Source: Trichomonas vaginalis G3
Taxonomy: Eukaryota; Parabasalia; Trichomonadida; Trichomonadidae
DNA length: 64,000 nt
NCBI RefSeq assembly: GCF_026262505.1
Contig: NC_067208.1
Span: 16,873,962 to 16,937,961, forward strand
Direction: 5' to 3'
Shown here one piece after another: positions 20,983 through 30,954 of this stretch. Below the pieces are notes generated by a model that was not told where the DNA came from, did not search any database, and was given only the letters and a program-made list of their open reading frames with translations. The position numbers and the translations under genes are program-made. Positions within the stretch are counted from its first letter, which is position 1. The number at the start of each line of letters is the position of its first letter.

Positions 20983-21306
20983 TTAGATGTACTTCTTGAT
21001 GAAGTTGCAGACTTCCTCCTTTGTCTTGCGATCTCTGGAGACGAAGCGGCCGACTTCCTTGCCATCCTTGTAGACGAGGAAACTTGGGATGCCTAAGACA
21101 TCAAGCTCCTGGTATAAGTCAATGTTGGAGTCACGTTCGATAAGATAGAACTTGAACTGCTTGAATTCTTCCATGATTGCTGGCATGTGTGGCTTGATGA
21201 ACTTGCAGTCTCCGCACCATTCAGCAGAGAACATTAAGACGTAGTTGCCCTCAGCAAGCTTGGCTTCGAGCTGTGTCTTGTTCATGGTTGGTAATTGCTC
21301 CATCAT
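20983..21306 (-). CDS. Thioredoxin with a WCGDC active site
   Basis: From the first ATG (21306) the protein has 107 residues, the usual size of thioredoxin. The redox pair is Cys31/Cys34 in EWCGDCKFIKPHM, with Asp in place of the common Pro. The cis-Pro loop is GIPSF (Pro74), followed by the LVYKDGKEVGRFVS strand pair. It would reduce protein disulfides, probably serving peroxiredoxin in the cytosol with thioredoxin reductase, as in the known trichomonad peroxide defence. There is no targeting sequence. C/G-ending codons suggest high expression. A good Inr overlaps the start. A second ATG directly follows the first. Confidence 0.88.
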   Translation of the reverse strand: MMEQLPTMNKTQLEAKLAEGNYVLMFSAEWCGDCKFIKPHMPAIMEEFKQFKFYLIERDSNIDLYQELDVLGIPSFLVYKDGKEVGRFVSRDRKTKEEVCNFIKKYI

Positions 21307-21315
21307 GGAAAATGA
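21303..21315 (-). promoter_or_regulatory. Initiator of the thioredoxin gene
   Basis: On the minus strand TCATTTTCCATGA agrees with TCAYTWYTCATTA at most positions and overlaps the start codon; the putative +1 A is about seven bases before the ATG. Confidence 0.65.
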
Positions 21316-22052
21316 CACTTTTAAATTTTTGGACGATAAAAGTGATGTTTTTCTAAAATCTTATTTGCACATTGAAAAGTAGGTAATTGTATTGAAAATA
21401 ATTTCAATGTCAGATACACTCAATAATTGTGAGACGACGGTTTTCCCAAAATAGGTCACATCAAATATCAAATTTTTCAAAAATATAAAGTTATTTACGG
21501 CTTCCAATGAATCATATTAGAACATTAACTTCATTGTGAATCTTATTAAGTCATTATTGTTCAAAAATAACAACTTTTAATTAATCTTGCAATCAAAGAG
21601 TAATCGTCCATTAAATCTCCTCCGAATTCATGAACGATTCATCCAATGATTATATAATAACTGAACCATAAATAGTTTCGATGATTGATCCTAAGGAGGC
21701 AAATTAATGTATCAGCTTTCCAAAGGAACTGTCTTGACATTGATCTGTTTTACGAATTGTTTACCACAATAACCACAAAAAGTTCATTTACATCTATAAC
21801 AAAAACATATCCAATCGAATAACTTGTCAAATTACTCAATCAATCTAACCAATTGATTTAAAAATACTATATATTACATCAGAGCTCGTAGATTATCGTA
21901 CGTAATTATAAAAATTCATAATTTCCAATTTGGTTAATTTTATTACAACTTTTTTTAATTGATTGAATGAACACTAATAAATAAATACTGATTGTGTTAA
22001 TAAAACTCACTACAAAATACATTTTTAGAATGAAATAAATAAAAATATTAAA
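21316..22052. other. AT-rich intergenic region
   Basis: About 740 bases between the thioredoxin start and the end of the cation transporter gene. No gene, RNA or clear hairpin is seen. Confidence 0.4.
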
Positions 22053-23366
22053 TTATGGAGCAACAGGTTCATCATTTTCGCTGCTTGGCCTTCTGTTTTC
22101 AAGCTTTCCAGTAGCTCTCATGAACAGAAGATGCTCATTTTCGTTATGAGTTTCGACATCCACGTGAACCCACGCTCTTTCTATGTCAGGAACTCTTTCG
22201 ATCTTCAATTGCAAACTCTCGCCAATCCAATGTGCGACACCGATTGGGATATGTCCAGGAACAATGACGTGGAGCTCTGCAAAGTAGAGAGGACCGACTT
22301 GGAAGGCGATGACTTGTTCAACGTTTACAATGAGAGGATGATGGTTTGCAGCGACATAAGTCAAAGCTCTGATTACGTCAGGAGGTGCTGATACTCCCAT
22401 CAACATCTTTGCGTTCTCTTTCGCATTCATGAACCATGAAACAAGTATGAAAAGGCTCAAAATAATTCCACCGGTTGAATCCATCCACCAACCGAGTTTG
22501 TGGCCTCCCCAGTACATGAAAAGGCCAATAGAGTTAGTGATGACGTCATTGCGGTGGTCTTCGGCAAGGGCTTTAGTAATTGGATGTCCCAAGCAATAAT
22601 AAAAAATTGCCATCGTAAGTTTGACGCCTATAGTTACACCCATAATTATTATTGAGAGTATTGACTCGGCGGCTGGCTTTTGTTTCTTTATAAGGCTCTG
22701 AACGCACTCAATAATAATATATGTTGCGCAACATGCCATTAAAACACTGAAAACGAGAAGGCCAACTGTAGAAACGCGACTCTTACCAACTGGGTATTTA
22801 TTAAGGTCATCTCTTGTAAATTTTGAGTGTTTCGCAGTACATGAAATGATCGTTCCTGCAATAATATCAAGACAGGAGTCTGCTAACGATGAAATAAGTG
22901 TATATGATGTTGATGCTGATAGGGCAACAGCTTTTCCTATCATCAAACTGAAGTTAATTCCAAAAGAAATGTAAGTTGCCCACCTAATACATGTAGTTGC
23001 CTCGTTTGTATCGACTGGAATTGCACTAGAGTTAGTGACATCATCGAGATCATTCATCATTCCAACCCATTCATTTAATGACTTGTAGTATTTTGCTTCT
23101 TTTTTGTTCGATTTAGGCGCAGCGCACCCAATATCTTCGTAGTTCGAATTTGCAATAGCAAGAGAGCATTCCTCGAGAATTTCGGACTTAATTATAGGTG
23201 TAAATTCTGTATCGATAATATCTTGATTTATCGAAATTTCTGTATTGCGAAGTGATACAGCACATTCATCGCAACATGCAAGGGTTACAAGTTTCTGTTT
23301 TGAGCGACAAACTGGGCATTGTGCCGTATTATCCTCTTCAGATGTCATTTGAGTACTTGATTGCAT
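22053..23366 (-). CDS. Cation diffusion facilitator, probable manganese type (MTP8-11-like)
   Basis: A 437-residue CDF transporter that would move Mn2+ (possibly Fe2+ or Zn2+) out of the cytosol in exchange for protons. Residues 17-35 hold two Cys pairs (CPVC, CCDEC) that may form a zinc ribbon. Six membrane helices follow from about 125 to 320. The metal site motifs are D163-SCL-D167 in TM2 and D270-HRN-D274 in TM5; the DxxxD pair in both places is the signature of the Mn-CDF group, whereas Zn-CDFs have HxxxD. The C-terminal cytosolic domain (about 325-415) has the ferredoxin-like CDF fold (VNVEQVIAFQVGPLYFAELH). A long perfect hairpin lies nine bases upstream of the start. Confidence 0.88.
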   Translation of the reverse strand: MQSSTQMTSEEDNTAQCPVCRSKQKLVTLACCDECAVSLRNTEISINQDIIDTEFTPIIKSEILEECSLAIANSNYEDIGCAAPKSNKKEAKYYKSLNEWVGMMNDLDDVTNSSAIPVDTNEATTCIRWATYISFGINFSLMIGKAVALSASTSYTLISSLADSCLDIIAGTIISCTAKHSKFTRDDLNKYPVGKSRVSTVGLLVFSVLMACCATYIIIECVQSLIKKQKPAAESILSIIIMGVTIGVKLTMAIFYYCLGHPITKALAEDHRNDVITNSIGLFMYWGGHKLGWWMDSTGGIILSLFILVSWFMNAKENAKMLMGVSAPPDVIRALTYVAANHHPLIVNVEQVIAFQVGPLYFAELHVIVPGHIPIGVAHWIGESLQLKIERVPDIERAWVHVDVETHNENEHLLFMRATGKLENRRPSSENDEPVAP

Positions 23367-23374
23367 TCAAAAAA

Positions 23375-23407
23375 TACGATAGAAAATTTTTGGGATTTTC
23401 TATCGTA
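23375..23407. promoter_or_regulatory. 13-bp perfect inverted repeat in the CDF gene promoter/leader
   Basis: TACGATAGAAAAT and its exact reverse complement are separated by seven bases (23388-23394). The near arm starts nine bases before the transporter ATG. Each arm end carries TATCGT/ACGATA, which resembles the TATCGT-type Myb recognition elements reported in the iron-regulated ap65-1 promoter of T. vaginalis. It could be an operator-like site for a dimeric regulator, or an RNA hairpin in the leader. Confidence 0.6.
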
Positions 23408-23607
23408 ATCAATCAGAATTTAACCGTGAAATTTTGTTTAACATATCACGCAGAGGAATTTATCCGAAAAGACAGAATTGTGATCTGAAATACGAAAAGT
23501 GACAAATACTATAATTATGACACTTTCCCTCCCTTTCAATGCAATTGAAATAACTCTGGAAGAATAAATACATGTTTAACTTCTTACTTTGCAAAAAGTC
23601 CATTAGC

Positions 23608-23630
23608 ATACTATATTGCTAATATAGTAT
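23608..23630. repeat. 10-bp perfect hairpin ATACTATATT-GCT-AATATAGTAT
   Basis: Perfect stem with a 3-base loop, followed within about 20 bases by a long T run on the plus strand. It could be a terminator-like or cruciform-prone site. Confidence 0.55.
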
Positions 23631-23750
23631 TTTTAGCTTGTTAAAGATTTTTTTTTTGCAAATTTCTAAATTCTAAATAATACACAATAATTGTCTACAG
23701 AGAGTGCTATTTTTTGAAAATATATTATTGTAATCAAACTTTGTTGAATT

Positions 23751-23774
23751 AATATTCCTTAATAAAGGAATATT
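23751..23774. repeat. 10-bp perfect hairpin AATATTCCTT-AATA-AAGGAATATT
   Basis: Perfect stem with a 4-base loop, 120 bases from the preceding hairpin in the same intergenic region. Confidence 0.55.
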
Positions 23775-24293
23775 TACGCGAAATATCAAATATCAATGAT
23801 CAAAGTCAATACTTATCCTTTGTTACCTATTTATATGCATGATTCAATATATGAAAAGGTAGATATTGAAGTATAAGGGGAAAATTAATCTAATGATCAA
23901 GAAAATTATGAGGCAATTTATAGGTACAACTGCACAATTAATGTATTCTATTGATAGACATTAATCTCTGAAACAAGTTTAGCTTAGATATGATGGTGAG
24001 AGTTAATACACTTCTTTGTTTAAAATGACATAATTAAAACTAATAATTTTAAGATAATTGAGCACCAATAAGTTACACAACAAAAATGTAAACTAAAATT
24101 CCCAATTACAGTTGTTATTGCGAAATTTCGATTACAATATTAGAATTTCACCGATTTCTTTAATATGTAATAATTTACGATACATTTTTATTAACAAATT
24201 TCTAAATTAAATATAGAAAAATCAAGAAATTGAAAAAATACGACTTTTCATTCAAATAAAATAAAATAAATAAAATAAATAAAAAAAAGTTTA

Positions 24294-25157
24294 ATGCTTG
24301 GTGTCGATTCTAATGCACAAAATATCAAAACTTTACTAGAAGCCGAGAAGTTTTTCGATAAATACGAGATAACACAAGCAAGAAGAATCTTATCTAATAC
24401 AAGATTATCAACTAAAGATTACATTTCAATGTTAAAACAGGGATCAGATAAATACGATTCTCCTGACTTATTTTATGCAATTCAAAATGCACATGCTTCT
24501 CTGAATTATCTTGATGAAACACTAATGATTATTAAATCTCTTCAAAAATGCTTAAAACTAGCAATATTAGAAGATATAATCAATAAATTAAATCCACTTA
24601 TTACATGTACAGGAGAAACTGGAATGAATACAAAAGAAAACCATACAGAACCAGGAGATGTTCAGCCTTTTGAAGAAGATGTTCAAGAAACAAACGCATA
24701 TTATAGAGTATCATCAGTTGATGAACCACACATAATCGGTGATATTGAACCTGTAGAAGAAGATACTCAAAAAACAAAAGAATATCTGGTTAAGAAACAC
24801 CAAGTTCCAATACGAACAACTAAAGAAGTTCATAAAATGACGACTGTTGAAGAAGATTACATTAAGAAGTGGAATAAATTGGTATCAACAAATTCACTCG
24901 AAACTCTTTTAGCTAAAAGTAAATCCGAAGTCAAAAATTTGTTCAAAGAACTTCTTGATACAGATTATCCTGAATTAAATAAAATCATAATTCAGAAAGT
25001 CAAATCAGAACCAAAAGTCTTCAATATTCAATATGAAGTTTTCAATCAGATGTCATCAAATCTATCCATTCCAAGATCTCTCCGCTATTCATTAATTCCA
25101 ATTTTAGCATCAAAAACAACTGATTTCAAAGTATTTTTGCAGAACCTTCACAAGTAA
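24294..25157 (+). CDS. N-terminal part of a split ubiquitin-specific protease gene
   Basis: A 287-codon frame from an ATG at 24294 to a TAA at 25155-25157. The sequence directly after the stop continues in the same frame and has the same character for a further 555 codons, holding the catalytic domain. This part is helical and Lys/Glu-rich, with a repeated acidic motif (EPGDVQPFEEDVQETNAYYR and then DIEPVEEDTQKTKEY), and no catalytic residues. It may be translated alone, by stop readthrough, or not at all. Apart from the single stop, the two halves look like one host gene of about 843 codons. Confidence 0.65.
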   Translation: MLGVDSNAQNIKTLLEAEKFFDKYEITQARRILSNTRLSTKDYISMLKQGSDKYDSPDLFYAIQNAHASLNYLDETLMIIKSLQKCLKLAILEDIINKLNPLITCTGETGMNTKENHTEPGDVQPFEEDVQETNAYYRVSSVDEPHIIGDIEPVEEDTQKTKEYLVKKHQVPIRTTKEVHKMTTVEEDYIKKWNKLVSTNSLETLLAKSKSEVKNLFKELLDTDYPELNKIIIQKVKSEPKVFNIQYEVFNQMSSNLSIPRSLRYSLIPILASKTTDFKVFLQNLHK

Positions 25158-26825
25158 ATAAAAGAAACAAAAGCAACTCTTTCTGATGATTTTGTCAACA
25201 ATTTGATCAGTGCATTTGAAATCTGTAACAAAAAGGATGATCAAATATCACAAAATCATGGATATTACGGATATATTGTTCAAGATATCTTTGCCAATTT
25301 GATCAATAATAACAAAGAACTGGCAATTAGTGATAATTTAACTTTATTCCTTAAACATTACTATGCATTTCTTGATCCGAAAGCAGTTGTTTCATTCATT
25401 TGCAAGAAGAAATGCTTGCAATTACAAAATGTTGAATCATTGAAGAATGGACTTCAAAATCTCGGTGGAACATGTTATTTGAATTCAACCATACAACAGT
25501 TGTTCAACATCAAAGAATTTAGAGATCTAATTCTCAATGCTCAAGTTGAGAATGATAAATACATCATGGCTCTTCAAAATTTGTTTTGTGAAATGCAATA
25601 TAGTTCAATTCAACATCAAATTCATATGAAACACCTTGTACAAGATTTTACATTCCTAGGTGATCCAATTGATCCAGCCCAACATAATGACGCCGATGAA
25701 TTCTATTTCGATGTCGTTAATAATGTTTATGACATTCTCAAAGCCGAAAACAACCCATTCTACATGAGAATTGATGGTGATTATGAAGATCAAGCTACTA
25801 AAAATGTCATTCTTACAATAAATGATGACAAACTTTCATTCCTAATCAAAACTGATGTCAAGAAGACTATTGCTCAACAAATTGACGCTTATATCGCTCC
25901 AGAACCAATACAACAAATGTCGAAAGGAGTTATGTATGACTGTCTTTTGAAGAGAAAGATCATCAATCTTCCAGAAGTCTTTGTATTCAAACTTGAGAGA
26001 TCTGATTCAAAATCTTATCAAATTCAACCAGAGCTTGTATACAATGGTGTTAAATTCACACTCTGTGGAACAATTATCTACCATGGAACTATACAACATG
26101 GACATCATTACTCATACTGTAAACAAGGAGAAAACTGGTACCTATTTAATGATGCTCAAGTAGGAAAAACAACATGGGATCATGTATTGGATGAATCAAA
26201 CGATTCTGCAAAAATGCTTTTCTACAAAAGAGTTAATAACGGACCTTCATCAATGACTTCGTTGTTGGCAGATGATAAAAAGTTCATGCATATAATCAAT
26301 AAATTTGCCAAATCATCAATTGATACAGATATCCTTGTTTGCAGATACGCTACTCACATCGAAGTTGGTAGAATTAAAGAGGCCAAAGAAACAAAAGCAA
26401 AATTTAAGAAGCCAATTCCATTCCTTTTGACAGATGATTTCTTCAAAGCATATCTTTTGCATCGAAATCAAAGTGTCAGAATTGAAATGTTCAAACTGTT
26501 CCAAGAGAACTTTAATGCTACAAAAGATGATTGGTACTTTGATTTCATTTCCGATGTCATTGTTTCTAACAAATGCTACCTTTATGAAAGAAAGCAGTTT
26601 TGGGATTGTTGTTTCAGGGTTTTCGAACCTGTTAAAACAATTTCATTTGTGGCATTTCAGAATCTTGCTTCATTTTTCGTAAATGGATGTCTTTCTGGTA
26701 TCATTTCAAAAGGCGCAAATGTTCAGCATTTGATTGCTACAATTAGGAAATGTGTAGATAAACAAACTCTAAAACAGCACTTATACAAATATAGAAGTTG
26801 CTACGGTCTTTTCCCGAACTACTAA
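25158..26825 (+). pseudogene. Catalytic part of a ubiquitin-specific protease (C19), cut off by one in-frame stop
   Basis: The open frame follows the TAA at 25155-25157 in the same phase, and has no ATG before the catalytic centre. The Cys box is GLQNLGGTCYLNSTIQQLF, with the nucleophile codon at 25473-25475. A DPAQHNDADEFYFDVVN segment is typical of USPs. The His box is HHYSYCKQGENWYLFNDAQV near 26100-26160, with catalytic His and Asp/Asn in place. USPs remove ubiquitin from proteins. The catalytic domain is shorter than in human USPs, and the last 180 residues are a helical extension. All active residues are kept, so the stop is either recent, a sequence error, or read through. Confidence 0.7.
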
Positions 26826-27423
26826 ATATTTCCAAAGCTTTATGAATAAAGAACTATTTTTGTAAGAATATAATTAAACTAAGTATCTCAGTCAACTTTG
26901 TGTCATACACATATGATGAATTCACAAAATTTATTCATAAGTTTTTCAGCCTTATTTACAGATTATTCTCTGCAAAAATAGATAGCTTTACGAAATATAT
27001 TCTTCTAATTTTGGATTTCAATCAATTTCATATTGACATTCTGAAGAGCAGAATAGTGTAAAAAATTAGATAATCTTCCTTCACATTCAATTTTTGAATT
27101 TCCATCAAAATAGTTAAAAGACAAGCAACAAAAAGATATTTATTAACTATTATTAAGGCAACCAATGGCTGAAATTGATCCAGCTTGAGTAGATATCAAC
27201 GTTTCTTGTCTCAAATATTTTACATACATATTGCAATTCATGGGATTACGGTCATTATTATGTCTCAATATAAAAATATGTATTATTGTTTGCCATTGAA
27301 AATTTTAATATCTTGAGATGTTCATTGAATATTATCACCCGTAACGCACTGTTTAATTGGATGCCAAGTAGTCGAAAGATATAATTTAAGTTTTATTTTA
27401 TAATTTCATATTTTGTTTTTTTT
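26826..27423. other. AT-rich intergenic region between convergent genes
   Basis: About 600 bases separating the 3' ends of the ubiquitin protease and the BspA-like gene. No feature is supported. Confidence 0.4.
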
Positions 27424-28971
27424 TTACATAACAATCATAACAGTATAAGTCATCATATCAAATCTACTTTGATAATGTGTTCTACAGGATTTTATATTTT
27501 CGACACATGCTTTATAAGAAGATGCTGGGAGACCAGCTTTATTAATAACTTCATTTATAAAAACTTTACTTGTATTTTCAATTTGAACACCACAAATCAA
27601 ACTAGAGCAACCTAAAAATGCGTTCTCACCAACACTTGTGACGCATAAAGGAATGTTTATATATGTCAATCTTGAGCAACCTTCAAAAGCATTGGCTGAA
27701 ATTCTGCTAACGCTACCACTTGGAAACAAAACTGAAAGCAAATTCTTGCAGCCAATGAAAGCTCCTTGGTTAATTGATGTAACAGAGCCAGGTAAACTAA
27801 AATAGGTGATAGAAGATGCCGGAGGAAATAGAATTAAATTTGTCATATCAAAATTATACAAAGCTCCTGTTATCACTTTGAAATGATCTGTTCCTCTTTC
27901 AGGACACTTTATTACACTCAACATCATGCAATCTCTGAAAGCATACAAACCAATGAACTCTAAAAGAGAGTTCTCTGGAATATTGAACGTTTTAAGATTC
28001 GCGCAATTTTGAAAAGCTGAAGTTTCTATTCTTTTCAATGATTGAGGAATTGATAAATTAACAATTTGCGTATTACTAAATGCTGACATTTCAATCACTT
28101 GCAAATTAGGAGGAATTATTAGTTCGCTTAAACTAGAACAGCCTTGGAAAGAGAATGGATTTATTTGAATCAAATTGATACAATTTGATAAATCAACTTT
28201 TTGTAAGCCACTATTTGAAAAACACGAATCTAATAATTCAGTGATTTTTGAAACAAAAATAATTGAAGTTAAACTTGTTGTATCAGAAAATGCGTTGCTT
28301 TGTATTGTCTGTAAGTTTTCTGGCAAATTAAATGAAGCCAAACTAGAGCAGCCTGAAAAACAATATGTCTCAATTGTCTTTAAAGTTGAAGCAAATAAAT
28401 TCAACTGAGAAAGTTTCTTGCAATTCCTGAATGCATATTGACCAAGTATGCTTAGAGAATTAAATGAAATAGAATTTAAATTCTCACATCCATCAAATGC
28501 AAAATATCCAACTGTTGTGACAGTTGTTGGGATGTTGATGAACTTCATTTTCTTACAATTTTGGAACGCATATTGATCAATAGTAGTTAAACTAGATTTA
28601 GAACCAAATGTGATTGAATTCAAATTTCCTTTGGAAACAAAGGCACTTCTACCTATTGTCGTTATTGAATCCATAACAACAATATCCTGACTTGTGTCAG
28701 GTCCAATATATGATATAACTGTTAAATTATCTTTGGTTAATATCAATTTTTGCTCGTCAAGATAAAAGTTCGAATCTTCACCAAAAACAATTTCAACGCC
28801 TGGATCAAAAACTGTTCCAACTAATGTCTTTACCGAGCTAGGAAGAACAATCCGCTTCAAGTATGGATTTGTTAAGAAGCAGCCAGCACCTATTAATGCA
28901 ACTTTGGGAGGAATAGTGAAACTACTCAAGTTACATTCGAAAAAATACATATGAATTAAGAACAATAACAT
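27424..28971 (-). CDS. BspA-like leucine-rich repeat protein, C-terminal part
   Basis: The frame encodes about 500 residues of LRR_5 (Treponema pallidum/BspA-type) repeats of 22-24 residues, with cores like LTTIDQYAFQNCKKMKFINI, LKTIETYCFSGCSSLASFNL and VTSVGENAFLGCSSLI. The first ten codons (MLLFLIHMYF) overlap the end of the upstream frame and are out of character, so the ATG at 28971 is probably not a real start. The protein reads as the direct continuation of the upstream frame. BspA-like proteins form a very large trichomonad family, and some are surface-exposed or immunogenic. The last 20 residues (FDMMTYTVMIVM) are only mildly hydrophobic, so membrane anchoring is doubtful. Confidence 0.75.
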   Translation of the reverse strand: MLLFLIHMYFFECNLSSFTIPPKVALIGAGCFLTNPYLKRIVLPSSVKTLVGTVFDPGVEIVFGEDSNFYLDEQKLILTKDNLTVISYIGPDTSQDIVVMDSITTIGRSAFVSKGNLNSITFGSKSSLTTIDQYAFQNCKKMKFINIPTTVTTVGYFAFDGCENLNSISFNSLSILGQYAFRNCKKLSQLNLFASTLKTIETYCFSGCSSLASFNLPENLQTIQSNAFSDTTSLTSIIFVSKITELLDSCFSNSGLQKVDLSNCINLIQINPFSFQGCSSLSELIIPPNLQVIEMSAFSNTQIVNLSIPQSLKRIETSAFQNCANLKTFNIPENSLLEFIGLYAFRDCMMLSVIKCPERGTDHFKVITGALYNFDMTNLILFPPASSITYFSLPGSVTSINQGAFIGCKNLLSVLFPSGSVSRISANAFEGCSRLTYINIPLCVTSVGENAFLGCSSLICGVQIENTSKVFINEVINKAGLPASSYKACVENIKSCRTHYQSRFDMMTYTVMIVM

Positions 28972-29893
28972 TTTCTGACATTATTACTTCAGATAAACTT
29001 GAACAATATTGGAATGCATTTTGCTGGATTTCTGTTACAGAGTTAGGTATAACAACTTTCTTAAGGGTTTTACTATTAAAGAAACAATGACGTCTGATTG
29101 TTTTTAGAGTATTTGGGAAATTAACATATTCTAACTTTGAACAGGAAAAAGAAACACCTTCCAAAACTTGTATTCCATCAGGGACTGTAAAAGTACCTGT
29201 TAAGAGCATAGGCGCAGAAATTAGAACTGTTTTATTCTTAGTGAGTAACAAATTTGATTCAGAGACGTAGTAATTGTTATTTTGGCTGACTGAAAATGTT
29301 GTTAAGGGAACTTCTTCAAAAACACCTGGATCTACAAGCTCAACATTAGCTGTAATTGTGAATTCTGCTATCAATGATTTTCTGATAAAGTTTCCCATCA
29401 AAAATCTTAAGTTTGATGTCGGATTTATAGTAAATGTTTTCAAATTTGTGCAATAAAAAAAGCATCGGGTACCTAACTTAGTTATTGAATCTGGAATGAT
29501 AACTGATTGTAGTTGTACTATTGTACTAAAACAATAATCTCTCAATTTTAATAATTTTTCAGGAAGCATAAGAGAGGCTACTTTTCTACATTGGGAAAAT
29601 GCATATTGACCAATAATAGTAAGTTTTTTACATGGTGATAAGTCAATACTCTGTAAATTCCCACATTGATAGAATGCATAATTTTGAATTTCAATGAGAT
29701 TTGGATTATCCTCAAAAGAAAAAGATATAAGTGTATTTTTACAGGTAATAAATGCATATGAACCCTCATTCTCACCTTGAATATATTTAGCTTTTGCTGA
29801 AACAAGAACATGCGCTTCATTATCATGCGCTCTGTAGAAAGTTAACCAATCTTCTGAATATGAATTGCCCTGGTCATCATGTGGAAGGGACAT
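28931..29893 (-). CDS. BspA-like leucine-rich repeat protein, N-terminal part
   Basis: From the ATG at 29893 there are 320 residues. A short non-repeat N-terminus (MSLPHDDQGNSYSEDW) lacks a signal peptide. LRR_5 repeats follow (LIEIQNYAFYQCGNLQSIDL, LTIIGQYAFSQCRKVASLML, LKTIRRHCFFNSKTLKKVVI). The frame ends with VFFRM and a stop within a repeat, just after a run of six T, while another frame continues the LRR pattern. One base of difference in the T run would account for the split, so this is a single host gene of about 820 codons broken by one frame change, or a sequencing error in a homopolymer. Confidence 0.75.
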   Translation of the reverse strand: MSLPHDDQGNSYSEDWLTFYRAHDNEAHVLVSAKAKYIQGENEGSYAFITCKNTLISFSFEDNPNLIEIQNYAFYQCGNLQSIDLSPCKKLTIIGQYAFSQCRKVASLMLPEKLLKLRDYCFSTIVQLQSVIIPDSITKLGTRCFFYCTNLKTFTINPTSNLRFLMGNFIRKSLIAEFTITANVELVDPGVFEEVPLTTFSVSQNNNYYVSESNLLLTKNKTVLISAPMLLTGTFTVPDGIQVLEGVSFSCSKLEYVNFPNTLKTIRRHCFFNSKTLKKVVIPNSVTEIQQNAFQYCSSLSEVIMSENVIVLNSYVFFRM

Positions 29894-29897
29894 TTAG

Positions 29898-29910
29898 TTT
29901 AAAAGAATGA
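29898..29910 (-). promoter_or_regulatory. Possible initiator of the BspA-like gene
   Basis: On the minus strand TCATTCTTTTAAA lies a few bases before the ATG and partly matches TCAYTWYTCATTA. Position is right, match is moderate. Confidence 0.4.
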
Positions 29911-30285
29911 ATTTGAAGAATACATGAAACATTTATGAAAGAGAAATGATAATATATATTCCCATATGTATCCTCATAGCATATAATTCATTTAATAAGA
30001 AAGTAGTCGTTTACTTTGATAAAGAAGCAGATTAATTTAATAGTCTACATCTTTTGAATACGAATCTTGTAATATGCCTATAATAACTTCCTTTGCTAAT
30101 TCAATCAGCATGCTTGAACAATCATATCATAAAAATTTGCGAATAATTTTTCCAAAATAATCATTAGGTTATTTTTTATTAAATAAAATCGATGATTACA
30201 TAATGTCCATATTAAATTAGAAAAAAGATTTGGTCAGTCAAATTGATCAAAATTTTTCCAAAAAGTGATATGAAAATTCAAAAAA
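29911..30285. other. Divergent intergenic region (BspA-like / UCH)
   Basis: About 375 AT-rich bases between two divergent starts. AAAAGTGATA at 30261-30270 lies 16 bases before the UCH start, similar to motifs before two other genes here. Confidence 0.4.
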
Positions 30286-30954
30286 ATGGCTGATTTACCA
30301 CCTTTATCTAATGATCCAGAAATTTTAACCGAATATACAGTAAACCTTGGTGTTGATCCAGATACATTTACATTTGCTGAAGTTTTTTCTCTTGATCCAG
30401 AATATATTTCATTATATCCACCAAATCCAAAATCTTTAATATTCCTTTATCCATACGGCAAGAAGGATGGACCACTTGAGAGACGCCATCAAGGTGATCC
30501 TCCAAATACAGGAAAAGAACCATTTTATCTTAAACAAACTCTTGACAATGCATGCGGTACAATTGCTATTATTCATTCGATTGCTAATAATTTAGACTCC
30601 TTTAAACTTAAAAGGGATTCGTGGATAGAGAATTTCATCAATGATAACAAAGATAAAACACCAGAGGAAAGAGGAAAAGCCCTTGAACAAGATGACGAAG
30701 TTCAAGATGCCCACGAAACTACAGCTAATGATGATTCTACGCCATTCCTTGAAGATTCTGATTCAAATCACTTTATTGCTTTTGTTCCATTTGATGGAAA
30801 GCTTTGGGAATTGGATGGATTTAAGAAACAACCAATTTGCCATGGAGAATGCGATGATTTCTTTGCAAAAGTTACAAAAATTATTCAAGATGATTTTTAT
30901 CCAAATGTCAAGGATCCAATGGAAACATCAATGGTTCTTCTATGCAAGAACTAA
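30286..30954 (+). CDS. Ubiquitin carboxyl-terminal hydrolase, UCH-L family (C12)
   Basis: A 222-residue protein, the size of UCH-L1/L3, which cleaves small adducts from the C-terminus of ubiquitin. The active site is complete: the oxyanion Gln84 and nucleophile Cys90 in YLKQTLDNACGTIAIIHSI, His162 in DSNHFIAFVPFDG, and Asp177 in LWELDGFKKQPICHG. The crossover loop over the active site is acidic (residues about 135-158). It is a cytosolic, single-domain enzyme. The UCH-L5 tail is absent. Confidence 0.93.
   Translation: MADLPPLSNDPEILTEYTVNLGVDPDTFTFAEVFSLDPEYISLYPPNPKSLIFLYPYGKKDGPLERRHQGDPPNTGKEPFYLKQTLDNACGTIAIIHSIANNLDSFKLKRDSWIENFINDNKDKTPEERGKALEQDDEVQDAHETTANDDSTPFLEDSDSNHFIAFVPFDGKLWELDGFKKQPICHGECDDFFAKVTKIIQDDFYPNVKDPMETSMVLLCKN

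Larger units (their letters stand above)
23408..24293. other. Divergent intergenic region with two further AT hairpins
   Basis: About 890 bases between the divergent CDF transporter and ubiquitin protease genes. It holds two perfect AT-rich hairpins (listed separately) and AAAAGTGACA at about 23496. The rest is AT-rich with no gene. Confidence 0.45.
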
